NCBI GenBank assembly: GCA_027924585.1
Contig: BSBM01000361.1
Span: forward strand, 38,175,501 to 38,239,500
Direction: 5' to 3'
From: Larix kaempferi
Taxonomy: Eukaryota; Streptophyta; Pinopsida; Pinales; Pinaceae
Length of the DNA: 64,000 nucleotides
A model generated the notes under the pieces. That model was not told the origin of the DNA. It was given only the letters and a program-made list of their open reading frames with translations, and did not search any database. A program made the position numbers and the translations under genes. Positions 55,344-64,000 of the stretch are shown here, one piece after another (the first letter of the stretch is position 1; each line of letters opens with the position of its first letter).

Positions 55344-57600
55344 TGTGTGAGTTCAGAGGGAAACGATGGCCGAAATACATTATAATCCAAAGCCAGAGGA
55401 GGAGCAAAGAACCGCAGAAACAAGTCACAAGAACACCTGAAACAAAGATCAAGGTCAGCAAGCAATTACATCTTTGACATCATATAGAGGTGCAGTGTGA
55501 TACAACATGATCTCTGATACATAACAAGGAAATGTATATATAGCATGGCCACTTGGAATACAAGCATGGATCCATGTCAAACTGAGAGATCATAGCCATA
55601 ACAAAAAACTGGATCTATGTCTCATGGAGAGCCGAATATAAGTGAGGCTCAGTCTTGGGCAACTTGGGTGATAACAGAATGAGGTAATGTCATCCAAAAT
55701 CCCAAGGTATTCATCCAAAACAACTCCAGGTACAAACCCTAACCATGTGAATAAATGAGTTGACAGTCGAACATGGGGGGTATCGTTTGATTACCGGTCA
55801 TTGATGTATACCGTTAACAAACGCGAGGACTTCCACCAATAATGATGATGGGGCCCAAGGTACCAAGTACGATCCGCCAAGTGTGAATAGATGGACTTGG
55901 AGTCGAACACTTGGGGATCCTGTCGAAGAAGAGACATTGATGTATTCTCAACATTCAACAGCGAGGAAAATTGCCACTGGTGACTGCAATCTCCAAGGTA
56001 CTAACCGAAACTCTAAACTTCATTCCCAGAATAAAATGAGTTGATGTCGATGGGAAGAAGTTTGTTGGAAGGGAGGCCTTAAGGCATCCTCCATCATCCA
56101 ACTCGAGGAACACTCAACTGGTATGAGCTGATATGGAATAATATGTAACAAGACTGACACTAGGATGGCCGACACATGAGGTCAAGGTAAACTGCAGAAT
56201 GGCCGACACAGGGCATATCCTTGAACAGTGAGCACGACACAAAGTGACTCAGGCAGTTTCCAACATAATGGGGTAAATGATAAGCCTGAAATGTAAGAGA
56301 CATTATCAGACCCTCCATATGGTTGGAAGAATAACCAACCGGGGGAGTACACAAATCGGAGATCAGGTTCACCCTGAGGTCAAAAATTAAACCCAACTGA
56401 TAAGATAAACTCAAGTAGGTGCTGTGTTCAAGGATAGAACTGACTGAACTGCCTTTGACATTGAAGATATGACACATCTTTCCCATCCCTTATTCTTTTA
56501 AGATAAAAGAATACCTTTCTTGTTGTTTTAATGAGTCCAAGAAAGAATGAAAACTCAATAGATCCAACCATGTAAAAAGTTTAACGATCCCATGGGAGGA
56601 AGACTCAGGACCTTCTTCATTGTTTACAGAGTTCGAAGAAGAGATAGAAGATTACTCTATATTACTGATCTCTGGATTTTAATATCGAGCCGAGATCTGT
56701 TCTTGCTTGCCGGTGTTTTCAATTTTAAGGAGTCTGAAAAACTTAAACAATAACTCCATATATCTGCTCGTGGATTTTAATATCGAGCCCAATCAGATTA
56801 ATGCTCGCCAGTGTTTTCCTATTTATAGAGTCTAAAAAAATTAAACAATCCTCTTTTCACCTATCCGTGGATTTTATATCGAGCTCGGATTGGTCTATGC
56901 TCGGCGGTGTTTTCTTGTTTATAGAGTTGAAAAACTTAAACAGTCCTCTACTTACCCTCTCATGGATTTCACATCAAGCCCGAGTAGGTGAATGCCCGCT
57001 TGGTATTTTCATGTTTAGAGAGCCTGAAAACCCTAAAGAAAGGCTCCGAAAGGTCCTTTTTCATGCAGTTAGTCTCCTCCCCCAAAAAAGTATAAAACAA
57101 AGGGAAAAGAACTCTTCTAGCGAATACAGAAGTATACCTAGAGTATACATCTTCCGTAATTAATCCAATTAGGCCCAGAAAAGGGATAATTCTATACCTG
57201 AGTGGATGAGCCTTCGATTACTTTAACGAGCTCGAAGAGGACAAGCTTGCTCGACAATCTTGTTTAGGTTTAAATAGTCCAAACAAGAGATTAAAATGAC
57301 TTAAAGTTCAGCTTCTGGGATCATAGCTTCATAATCTGCCAAAACTAGGTCTTCAACAAAATATTAGTAAATGCGACAAAAAATCTCGAATGATACATGA
57401 ATTTGAACTATTAACTAGTTGACAAGGTCTAACATCGAGAATTTTAAACTTAGGAGATCGATCCTACAAAAATTTAAGGAAAAATGTGAGCTGGATAAGT
57501 GAACATTAGTATTACGCCATATGTATGTTTCAATTGATTAATTAGGTGATTTTGATAAAATTTTGAAACTATAGAGAACTAAACAATGGTGGGTAAAAAT
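55344..57600. other. Gypsy3 3' non-coding region
   Basis: Between the purine tract and the upstream end of the antisense gene. Contains the 96-bp minisatellite (separate entry). A 108-codon minus-strand frame (56160-56486) and a 120-codon plus-strand frame (56801-57163, translated from the minisatellite) show no domain and are judged fortuitous. Confidence 0.5.
56673..57050. repeat. Minisatellite, four ~97-bp units
   Basis: Units begin TGGATTT at 56673, 56771, 56868 and 56963 (periods 98, 97, 95). Shared words include ATCGAGC, CGG(T/C)GTTTTC and AAAAACTTAAACA. Tandem subrepeats in the 3' region are a known habit of Tat-type elements. Confidence 0.88.
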
Positions 57601-57613
57601 TAAAATCCAATTC

Positions 57614-57621
57614 ATATATAT
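57614..57621 (+). promoter_or_regulatory. Candidate TATA box of the antisense gene
   Basis: CATATATATAATTCC lies about 130 bp before a good splice donor (57746). Spacing would allow a short 5'-UTR exon. AT-rich surroundings weaken the call. Confidence 0.35.
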
Positions 57622-57745
57622 AATTCCATTTTAAAACTCAATTTCCAATTTGTTTTTGTAGGGCAAAGATTTGGGGCAAACTTAACATTTTCAAATCTCT
57701 GTGGCGATCAAATCAAGCATCCAAACACCGTTCTTCTTCCACCAA

Positions 57746-58007
57746 GTGAGTTAGAATCTTCCCCACTTGCATTTTTATGGTTTAGTTTTTATTTTTTGAG
57801 CCAAAAACTGCTTGCTAGGCAATGCTCACAACTTTTATTGCGCGGGCGCTACTGTGTAACAAGATCAATAGCGTGTAAAGGAGATGAGTGCTACTATGCT
57901 CACACAGAGGAGCGCCCATACGTTACTGTGTAGTATACACAGTAGCGCTCAAGCCTGAAAACTTAAAAACAAGCGCCGAGACTGAAAAAATGTCACTTTT
58001 TGTGCAG
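57746..58007 (+). other. Candidate 5'-UTR intron of the antisense gene
   Basis: Donor CAA|GTGAGTT at 57746 and acceptor CACTTTTTGTGCAG|G ending at 58007, one base before the ATG at 58009. 262 bp, plant-like. The intron contains a field of GCGCTACT words and a 21-nt inverted repeat (57924-57944). Not proven by transcripts. Confidence 0.45.
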
Positions 58008-59243
58008 GATGGTTCTTCAATGGAGGGAGAGAGAACATGAGGGCATGGATAGGCTAGCCATGCAAGACCCAGCCACTCTGCACACTCTCCGAAGATGCGT
58101 TTTATTGAAGTTTTACCGAACCGTAAACATGAGGGCCCTAAACAAATTATTTCGAAGACTTATTCAGTACTGGGATGTGGATACCAATACTTTTGTCATC
58201 CGTGGGCAAACTTTGGAGCTTACAATTGATGACATTTATTTCATTACTGGTCTCTCACGGAGGGGAGATGTAATAAATCCGAAAGGGTCTTCTCGTGTGG
58301 GCATAAGGTCTGTGCAAGAGTACTTGAACACATATTGTGTGGCTGAAGCTGAGAAATCAGGAAGCCAAATCTTGATTTATACCATTGAAGGCCTCCCCTT
58401 GAAGGTGATAGTGAGTATGATTAACCGAGTAGCAGGTAGTGCCTCACTACACCTAGCTTCCAGGCACTCTATGCATGTTGGTGTACAATGCTTACACGGT
58501 CATGTATATGATTGGTGTACTAATTTACTAGCGAGCACGAAAGCTCAATTGACAGGTTATAAATCTGGCATAATGAAGAATTTTGGGTACGGTAGTATTT
58601 TGTGTACTTTCTTCTTTGAGAGGATGCCTGCTATTAGTTTGGGGATGCCTCTACCTCAGGTTAACCCCCGTGATCCCAGATTAGGCCATTGGGGTGAAAT
58701 ATTCCTCCGCCAGGGTGGTGGGGAAAGTCACTACTGTTATCATACTGATGATTTCTGGGGGTGGTGGGAGAGGCAAGTGCCCGCCTTCGAGCAGTTTCCA
58801 TATGCTGGATTGGATTTCTGTCATGATCCCGAACTGGTGCTTCCTCCAGGTGGAGCCTGGGGAGATATTGGTATGTTTAATTTTGAGAATTATTTAATTT
58901 TTTCAAACTTTTCAAGTATTTGATTTTTATGAATGAATTTTGAAGTGCTAAACAAGTGTCATATGCAGATATTGGGCCTGTCCGTCCCGAGGGGCATCCT
59001 ACCATCTTTGTGAGGCCAGCTGATATTACTGCAACAGATGCTATGTTGGGGACCATAGAGATAAAAGTGAGTCAGTTGACTCATGAAGTTCCTGCATGCC
59101 GTATGGATCAGATACCTATTGATATGCAAGAAGATGTAGTTGGGGTGCCCCCAGCATGGCTTAGGGTGCTGCGGAAGATAGCTAGGCTAGTCATGTGTTA
59201 TCGCAATGCAATAGATGATGATGAGGTCCCTCCTTCTCCATAA
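58008..59243 (+). CDS. Plant-mobile-domain-like protein, two coding exons, antisense inside Gypsy3
   Basis: Exon 1 codes from ATG 58009 (MVLQWREREHEG) to 58870. A 98-bp intron (58871-58968, G|GTATGT…TATGCAG|A) follows. Exon 2 codes from 58969 to TAA 59241-59243. The spliced frame is 378 codons with no stop or shift, and the joined codon gives D before IGPVRPEGHP. Features: ALRRCVLL-type helix region, WDVDTNTFVIRGQTLELTID, DDIYFITGLSRRGDVIN, FGYGSILCTFFFERMP, FWGWWERQVPAFEQFPYAGL. The middle pattern (W…TF…G…TL.D…ITGL.RRG) is that of the plant mobile domain, found in MAIL1/MAIN-like proteins and captured in several plant transposons. There are no catalytic motifs and no signal peptide. It ends about 200 bp from the convergent second RNase H. 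Its age relative to Gypsy3 and its activity are unknown; family call by pattern only. Confidence 0.68.
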
Positions 59244-59444
59244 GAGAGGGATACATTCTATGTATATTTTTGAGGCTACTATGCCCAGTTTTGTACTTTT
59301 ATGACATGACTTGATAGACTTGTGATCCAAAACTCATATATTTTTTGATACAGTATCGGCTATATACAGTATCGGTTATTTACATATGTATGTGTTTGAA
59401 TTTTATGTGTGCAATGTTGTTTATGAAAATGTATGATACAAATG

Positions 59445-59849
59445 CTAGTCTAACACATAGTTTGCTAATGAATCAACTAATGCGTTTAAATTTCTTGGAT
59501 TGTGTTCATATATAATAGAATCAAACTGTCTTTCCAATAGTATAACTCGTAGAAACTGACGTAGCAAACCAGGATCTCTAATCTGGTAGACACCTGTTAA
59601 CTAAAATACAATTAGTTGTGAGTCAAGTCTTACCTCCAAATGTGAAATGCCATGACTGAGAGCATCTTGGAGAAGTTCTATAACTACACTGTATTCAGCC
59701 ACATTATTCGTGGTAGGACCCAAACAAACCCCCTGCCCCGAAGAGACAAGTTGGCCAGCGGGTGAGTAAATGACCCAAGCTGCTGCAACCAATTGACAGG
59801 TGTGGCAACTAGCGCCATCAGCAAATCCTAAGAAATGTTCGGTTGACAT
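59445..59849 (-). pseudogene. Gypsy3 second RNase H (archaeal type), downstream of integrase
   Basis: From MSTEHFLGFADGAS at 59849. The four catalytic positions are visible: FADGAS (Asp), TNNVAEYSVVIELL (Glu), LEVRLDSQLIV (Asp) and NALVDSLANYVLD (Asp). One stop at 59601-59603, within QLIVF-stop-LTGVYQIRDP, interrupts an otherwise continuous frame that ends at TAG 59445. Separated from the integrase end by about 100 bases, so expressed as its own ORF if at all. The position after integrase differs from the RT-RNase H-aRNase H-integrase order usually reported for Tat. Confidence 0.82.
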
Positions 59850-59952
59850 CTGGTACACGAAACGAAAAACACACATAAGATTAACTAACAAGCATAACGA
59901 AAACTAGCTTTACAAAAATATACAACTATGTTACAAGAAAAAGTACGTCAGC

Positions 59953-61303
59953 CTAAGCGTAGTACTTCTTCAGGTAGAGCCCATTTCTAGGCTCGGCCAA
60001 CTTATTACCTTCGTAATCTATCAGTTCATAGGCACCTTTCTTCAGTACTTTGGAAATTATATAAGGTCCGAGCCACCTGGATTTGAATTTGTCGCGTCCT
60101 AGGGGTTCTTTGTCTTGATCCCAAAGTAGGACCAAGTCTCCTTCAAGGAAAACCCTAGGTCTGAAGGATTTTTCATACTGTCCTTTGACTCATTTTTTGT
60201 GGACCTCGTTTGTTGTGAGCGCGTCACGGCGCTGTTAATCTAGATGTTCTAAGTGTAACAAACATTCTTCTAGTATTGAAGTATCTGGTAGTAACTGAAC
60301 GACTAGTTTTAGCGAAGGAATCTCGCATTCAATCGGTACGACAGCTTCTATCCCATGCACAAGTTGGAAGGGAGAGAATCCGGTAGCAGTCTTAACGTTA
60401 GCTCGGTAAGCCCAAAGGGATGGGTATAGCATGATGTGCCTGTTATTTCGACTGGCATTAACAGTTCTTTGCAGTATAACCTTTAAAGTTTTGTTCACTA
60501 CTTCGACTTGTCCATTTTCCTATGGATAGTATGAAGATGAATGTTCTTGTCGAAAACCAAGCATTGTATACAACTCGGTCATCATGCTATTCTGGAAATG
60601 ACTTCCATGATCAGTCACTATCTCTTTAGGTATGCCAAACCGTGTAATAATCTGATTAAACACGAAATAAGTGGCAGTTTCTCCATCTGCCTTGATAGTA
60701 GGCATTGCCTTTTCCCACTTAGTAAAGTAGTCAACGGCAACGATGACGTAATGATGTCCTCCAGCCGAAACTGGATTGCAAGTCATGTAATCAACCCCCC
60801 ATTTTGTGAAGGGACGTGCTATAATCACAGGATGAAGAGGAGCTGGGTGTGCCCTCATTTTCTTAGTGAAAAACTGACACGGACGACAGCGTTTCACGGC
60901 TTCTACACAATCTTTAAAGATCGTGGGCCAAAAATATCCGGCACGTAGTATCTTCTGAGCTATTGCCAACTCGGAAAGATGTCCCCCACAAGCTCCACTG
61001 TGGGAATCATTTAATACTGCTTCGACTTCTTTTCGAGTTAAGAAACGTCATAAAATGGAATCTACCCCACGTCGATACAAAGTATCTGAGATGATGAGGT
61101 AGTTCTTCGCATGGCTTTTGAGCTTTGTGTCGCTCTTCTCGAGAAGAAGTAGTAGGACACCTAAAATTCTGGAGATATACTAAGATATCCCCGTACCATG
61201 GGTCAGAGGAAGCAATGAGAAAGATATGTTCATCTGGGAATGATGATTCTTCCTCAACGTACTCTAGGTCACTTGGAAACTCTGAGATTAACTCAACGAA
61301 CAC
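59953..61303 (-). pseudogene. pol: Gypsy3 integrase
   Basis: Linker DEHIFLIASSDPWYGDILVY (61.2 kb) leads to the zinc finger (HSGACGGHLSELAIAQ, then VKRCRPCQ, across about 60.87-61.02 kb). The core is TKWGVDYMTCNP (Asp), EIVTDHGSHFQ (Asp) and ENGQVEVVNKTLKV (Glu), and the tail FLEGDLVLLWDQDKEPLGRD, FKSRWLGPYIISKVL, ending LYLKKYYA-stop at 59953. Stops: TAG at 60520-60522 between YYP and ENGQ, two near 60.19-60.24 kb, and others around 61.0 kb. DDE triad intact. Confidence 0.87.
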
Positions 61304-61665
61304 TAGTACTGGAAAGGATTGACTTCTGCTATCACAGTAGTAGTTCGTAAAAGTATATAGTGATGAAGCCTCTGTACCGCATAGACCGCGGCAAGTACTA
61401 ACTTCTCAACGTGCGAATATTTAACCTCAGGGGCTATCAATGCGCGAGAAAGATAGTAGATAACATGCTCTTGGAGTGTATCGTCTTCCAGAACTAATAC
61501 TATACCAATTGTATTAAGAGACGTTGCCAGATATAAAAGAAAATTTTTTACGTAGTCTGGCGGGCTCAACAAGGGTGCTGAAAGAAGTGCCTTTTTTAAG
61601 GCTTCAAAGGATGCTTGAGCAGCCTCGTCCCACACAAAGTAGGAGTCTTGTTTGAGTAGTCTCAT
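61303..61665 (-). pseudogene. pol: Gypsy3 gypsy-type RNase H
   Basis: 120 codons: AAQASFEALKKALLSAPLLS, LLYLATSLNTIGIVLVLEDD, EHVIYYLSRALIAPEVKYSH, VEKLVLAAVYAVQRLHHYIL and TTTVIAEVNPFQY. The first catalytic Asp position reads ATS, so this domain is probably non-catalytic, as reported for Tat elements where a second RNase H takes over. The usual end of the domain after NPFQY is missing. Confidence 0.83.
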
Positions 61666-61701
61666 AAAACGTTTAGTAATTTTAGCATAGTTTATGATGA
61701 A

Positions 61702-63570
61702 TCACCGTAAGAAATTAGACATGCCTTGCAAACTTTGGAGTTGTCGCAAGCTGCGAGGAGGAGGCAGATTTACAATCGCCTCTACTTTCAGCGGGTCGAC
61801 CATTATGCCATGACTGGAGACAATGAAGCCCAGTAGACGTCCCGATTTGACACAGAACACACACTTATTAGGATTCAAACGAATCTTATATTGTCTACAT
61901 CTTTCAAACACCTGTCTAAGATGAGCTGGATGATCCCGTCTCTTTCGAGATCGCGCCGGGAGATCATCCAAGTAAGGTTCTACTATGTGTTTGATATCAT
62001 GAAAAGCGAAATTCATTGCACGCTGGAAGGTAGCTCCAGCATTCTTCAAGCCAAATGGCATCTTTTGGTAAGCGAAAGTCCCCCACGGGAAAATGAAAGT
62101 TGTTTTATGCTGATCCTCGGGTTTTATTTGTATTTGATTGTATCCTGAAAATCCGTCCATGAAATAGAACATCTCATGTCCCACACAAGCATCTATGATT
62201 TGATCGATAAACGGTGTAGGATAGTTATCTTTCGGACAAGATTTGTTCAAGTCCCGGAAGTTGGTACAGACTCTAATGGTACCTTGCTTCTTATCAACCG
62301 GAACGAGGTTTGAAACCCATTCCATCATGTCAATCGGATAGATGAAACTGGCTTTAAGCAACTTTTCAACCTCCACCTTGATGGCGGCCGCTTTTCTAGG
62401 GTTCACAGGACGGAGCTTTTGTCTCACAGGTTTTGCGTTAGGGTATGTCGTGATGACATGCTCCATGATGGCTGGGTCTATACCTGGCATCTCCTCATAT
62501 GACCAGGAAAAAACGTCGCGAAATTCTTTAAAAAGTTTTGTATACAGAGCTATCTCTTCTGGAGAACAATCTGCACCAATAAAAATGTTTTCCACGACCC
62601 CGGGTTTGGTGGAAATGTTAATCGAAATTGTTCTCGATATGATAGCCATATTTCCCTCAGCATAAACAGCTCTTGAAGTAGAAGGAAAAGATGACAAATC
62701 AACAAATCCACCGGGTCTCACAGGGAATTCCCTTCTCTCAATCCTGTCTAGATCTGGAAGCATGTAGGAATTGTGATGCATATGTTCCCATGGTTGGTCC
62801 AGGCCCATCATGACTTCTAAGATGGCTTCATCAGACGGCAAAACCATGTCTAAAAAATCGAACGAGTGAGTGGAATTCAGTGACCATGCTGGAGCATAGT
62901 CCATATCTGACTCAGTAGAGACTGGTGGAGTCATGATATGTTCCATTGCAGCATGTTGTGTTTCCATATAGGCCACTTCTGCAATGGATGGAGGAACAAA
63001 AGGTTCTGACGTAGTGGGAAGGATCCAAGGATCAGTTCTTAAACCAACCGTGAATGTTTCGGTAGCAGTACCCACATCAGAACACATAAAAAGAACAGGG
63101 GAGGGGAGGTCAAAAGTGCCTATTAACAACCCGTAAAGCCCTGCTCCTAAACTCTCATTAACCGGGGCGGTTTGATCAACTAAGGGAATTGTGGTCTCTG
63201 AAGAAGTCTGGTTGTTTCTCTGAGTGAAAGAAAGCTGATCGACTGTAACGACCTTACCTTCAAACGGGAACATAACAACTCGAAAAATTGCCGATGCAAT
63301 AGCTCGCATGGCATATGTGCAGCTCCTTCCTAATAACATATTGTAATCAAGCGGAGCATCCAGAACTTCTACTTCTACAGCAACTGTCTTACCAACCAAT
63401 GTGACATCAAATGATGGCAAAACCCCATGTGGATGGAAAGTCCTGCCATCAAATGCAGTAAGTAGTGTGTTAGAAGGGGCTAACTCGGTGGAACCCAAAG
63501 CTTTCCAACAGGAAATTGACATTACGCAAGTCGACGCACCCTCATCTACGACAGCTCGTCTGATGGTCAT
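61702..63570 (-). CDS. pol: Gypsy3 protease-reverse transcriptase, open frame
   Basis: 622 codons without a stop. Protease at residues 1-110: RRAVVDEGASTCVMSISCWK (DSGAS is DEGAS) and APLDYNMLLGRSCTYAM. An acidic linker of ~200 residues follows. RT from about residue 340: DVFSWSYEEMPGIDPAIMEH, PVRQKLRPVNPRKAAAI, WVSNLVPVDKKQGTIRVC, NFRDLNKSCPKDNYPTPFID, FYFMDGFSGYNQIQI (motif A), AYQKMPFGLKNAGATFQRAM, EPYLDDLPARS (YLDD). It ends LQGMSNFLR at a TGA (61702-61704) that interrupts continuation into RNase H at 61665. The DEGAS site appears to be a lineage trait rather than damage (recalled, not checked). Confidence 0.9.
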   Translation of the reverse strand: MTIRRAVVDEGASTCVMSISCWKALGSTELAPSNTLLTAFDGRTFHPHGVLPSFDVTLVGKTVAVEVEVLDAPLDYNMLLGRSCTYAMRAIASAIFRVVMFPFEGKVVTVDQLSFTQRNNQTSSETTIPLVDQTAPVNESLGAGLYGLLIGTFDLPSPVLFMCSDVGTATETFTVGLRTDPWILPTTSEPFVPPSIAEVAYMETQHAAMEHIMTPPVSTESDMDYAPAWSLNSTHSFDFLDMVLPSDEAILEVMMGLDQPWEHMHHNSYMLPDLDRIERREFPVRPGGFVDLSSFPSTSRAVYAEGNMAIISRTISINISTKPGVVENIFIGADCSPEEIALYTKLFKEFRDVFSWSYEEMPGIDPAIMEHVITTYPNAKPVRQKLRPVNPRKAAAIKVEVEKLLKASFIYPIDMMEWVSNLVPVDKKQGTIRVCTNFRDLNKSCPKDNYPTPFIDQIIDACVGHEMFYFMDGFSGYNQIQIKPEDQHKTTFIFPWGTFAYQKMPFGLKNAGATFQRAMNFAFHDIKHIVEPYLDDLPARSRKRRDHPAHLRQVFERCRQYKIRLNPNKCVFCVKSGRLLGFIVSSHGIMVDPLKVEAIVNLPPPRSLRQLQSLQGMSNFLR

Positions 63571-63591
63571 TGGGCCATGGACGACTTCAAT

Positions 63592-64000
63592 CTAAAGAGA
63601 AACGTGGTAGGGAAACCGGTATTTGATATCAGCCATATCAAATCGCGCAGACATGTCAGAGGATTCCATACTTCCAATAGCTGCCAGAAGTGCATTCCTT
63701 TGTAAAGGACAACTTTGCAAGACTTCTAAGGTAGACATGGCACTAGGGGTCTGGGTTAAATCTTCAACCACTTTGTAGTTGGAGGCGGCCCGAGTGTTGG
63801 GATTGTGCGATGCCCGTTTCAAGACACCTTTCGGGATCTTGGGCATTGGGTCCACAGGTATGTGGAGTGGAGTGGAGGATTATGGAATCTCTTTATCCTT
63901 TTTCTATGCGTCCAGGGTATAATTCCTGGCTCTCGTTTGCAAGAGTGCATCCGAATTAACCATGTTAATAAAAGTTTGATCAACCGTAGCATGTGTAGTG
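63592..64000 (-). pseudogene. Gypsy3 gag-protease linker, partial (runs off window)
   Basis: MDPMPKIPKGVLKRASHNPN, VVEDLTQTPSAMSTLEVLQS and DMADIKYRFPYHVSL precede the protease; a TAG separates them from IEVVHGPMTIRR. A further stop and frameshift lie near 63.88 kb. Gag proper is outside. Confidence 0.6.

Larger units (their letters stand above)
54315..64000 (-). mobile_element. Gypsy3: Tat-like Ty3/gypsy element with antisense plant-mobile-domain gene, continues past window
   Basis: Minus-strand order, right to left: gag end, protease-RT in one frame, RNase H, integrase, second (archaeal-type) RNase H. Then follow an antisense two-exon gene, 2.7 kb with a minisatellite, a purine tract and a 1017-bp 3' LTR. 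The 5' LTR and most of gag are outside. The left end joins the Gypsy2 LTR. It is the least decayed retroelement here: RT is open, and most stops are single C-to-T changes. Confidence 0.85.

Noticed and set aside
56801-57163. 120-codon plus-strand frame
   Set aside because: Translation of the 97-bp minisatellite (repeated VFLFIE words); artefact of the repeat.
59567-59605. Possible 33-bp intron in the Gypsy3 second RNase H (GAG|GTAAGA…TTTTAG)
   Set aside because: Too short for plant splicing, and it would remove the LDSQ catalytic block. A premature stop by point mutation is simpler.
1-64000. CRISPR arrays, operons, ribosome-binding sites, tRNA and rRNA genes
   Set aside because: The window is plant nuclear DNA. 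No spaced short repeats, no cloverleaf with box A/B that I could recognise, and no rRNA-like stretches.

Overview
The window reads as nuclear intergenic DNA of a large-genome seed plant. It is AT-rich and densely packed with plant LTR retrotransposons of the Ty1/copia and Ty3/gypsy types and L1-type LINEs carrying an RNase H domain. It also holds TA/GA microsatellites, a fold-back element, and solo LTRs with 5-bp target duplications. No ordinary host gene, tRNA, rRNA or CRISPR array was recognised. Species cannot be named from this.

Layout, left half. 1-6542 is a decayed minus-strand copia element (3' LTR cut by the window edge), with a foreign solo LTR (3029-3752) inside its integrase. 6543-9547 is one half of a long non-coding repeat (called R1 here), itself holding a 1257-bp solo LTR with a perfect AAAAG duplication. 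9548-19437 is a plus-strand LINE split inside its reverse transcriptase by a second copia element (11819-16693), which has lost its integrase. 19803-24663 is a second, related LINE. In both LINEs the end of ORF1 and the start of ORF2 overlap as ATGA. 24673-26529 is AT-rich filler. At about 26530 the non-coding repeat resumes (R2) and runs on as a degenerate long-period tandem array to about 33.3 kb. That array contains a 562-bp fold-back element with nested palindromes (30454-31015) and a probable solo LTR (31110-32244).

Layout, right half. 33.3-36.7 kb is unrecognised non-coding DNA with LTR-like pieces. 36721-40583 carries R1 and R2 joined together, the uninterrupted paralogue of the pieces at 6.5-9.5 kb and 26.5-28.6 kb. 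From 40584 to the right edge there is a Russian-doll stack of three minus-strand gypsy elements. Gypsy1 (a doubly deleted derivative) was entered within its protease by Gypsy2 (42487-54314). Gypsy2 was in turn entered within its 5' LTR by Gypsy3 (54315 to beyond 64000).

Most notable content. Gypsy3 has the order protease-RT-RNase H-integrase, then a second RNase H of archaeal type downstream of integrase. After that, on the opposite strand, comes an open two-exon gene for a plant-mobile-domain-like protein (58008-59243, 378 codons after removing a 98-bp intron). It has a possible own TATA box and 5'-UTR intron and lies wholly inside the retrotransposon. Gypsy2 carries its archaeal-type RNase H in a different place, between protease and RT. 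Evolutionary statements are inferred from junctions and motifs read by eye; no alignments or searches were run.
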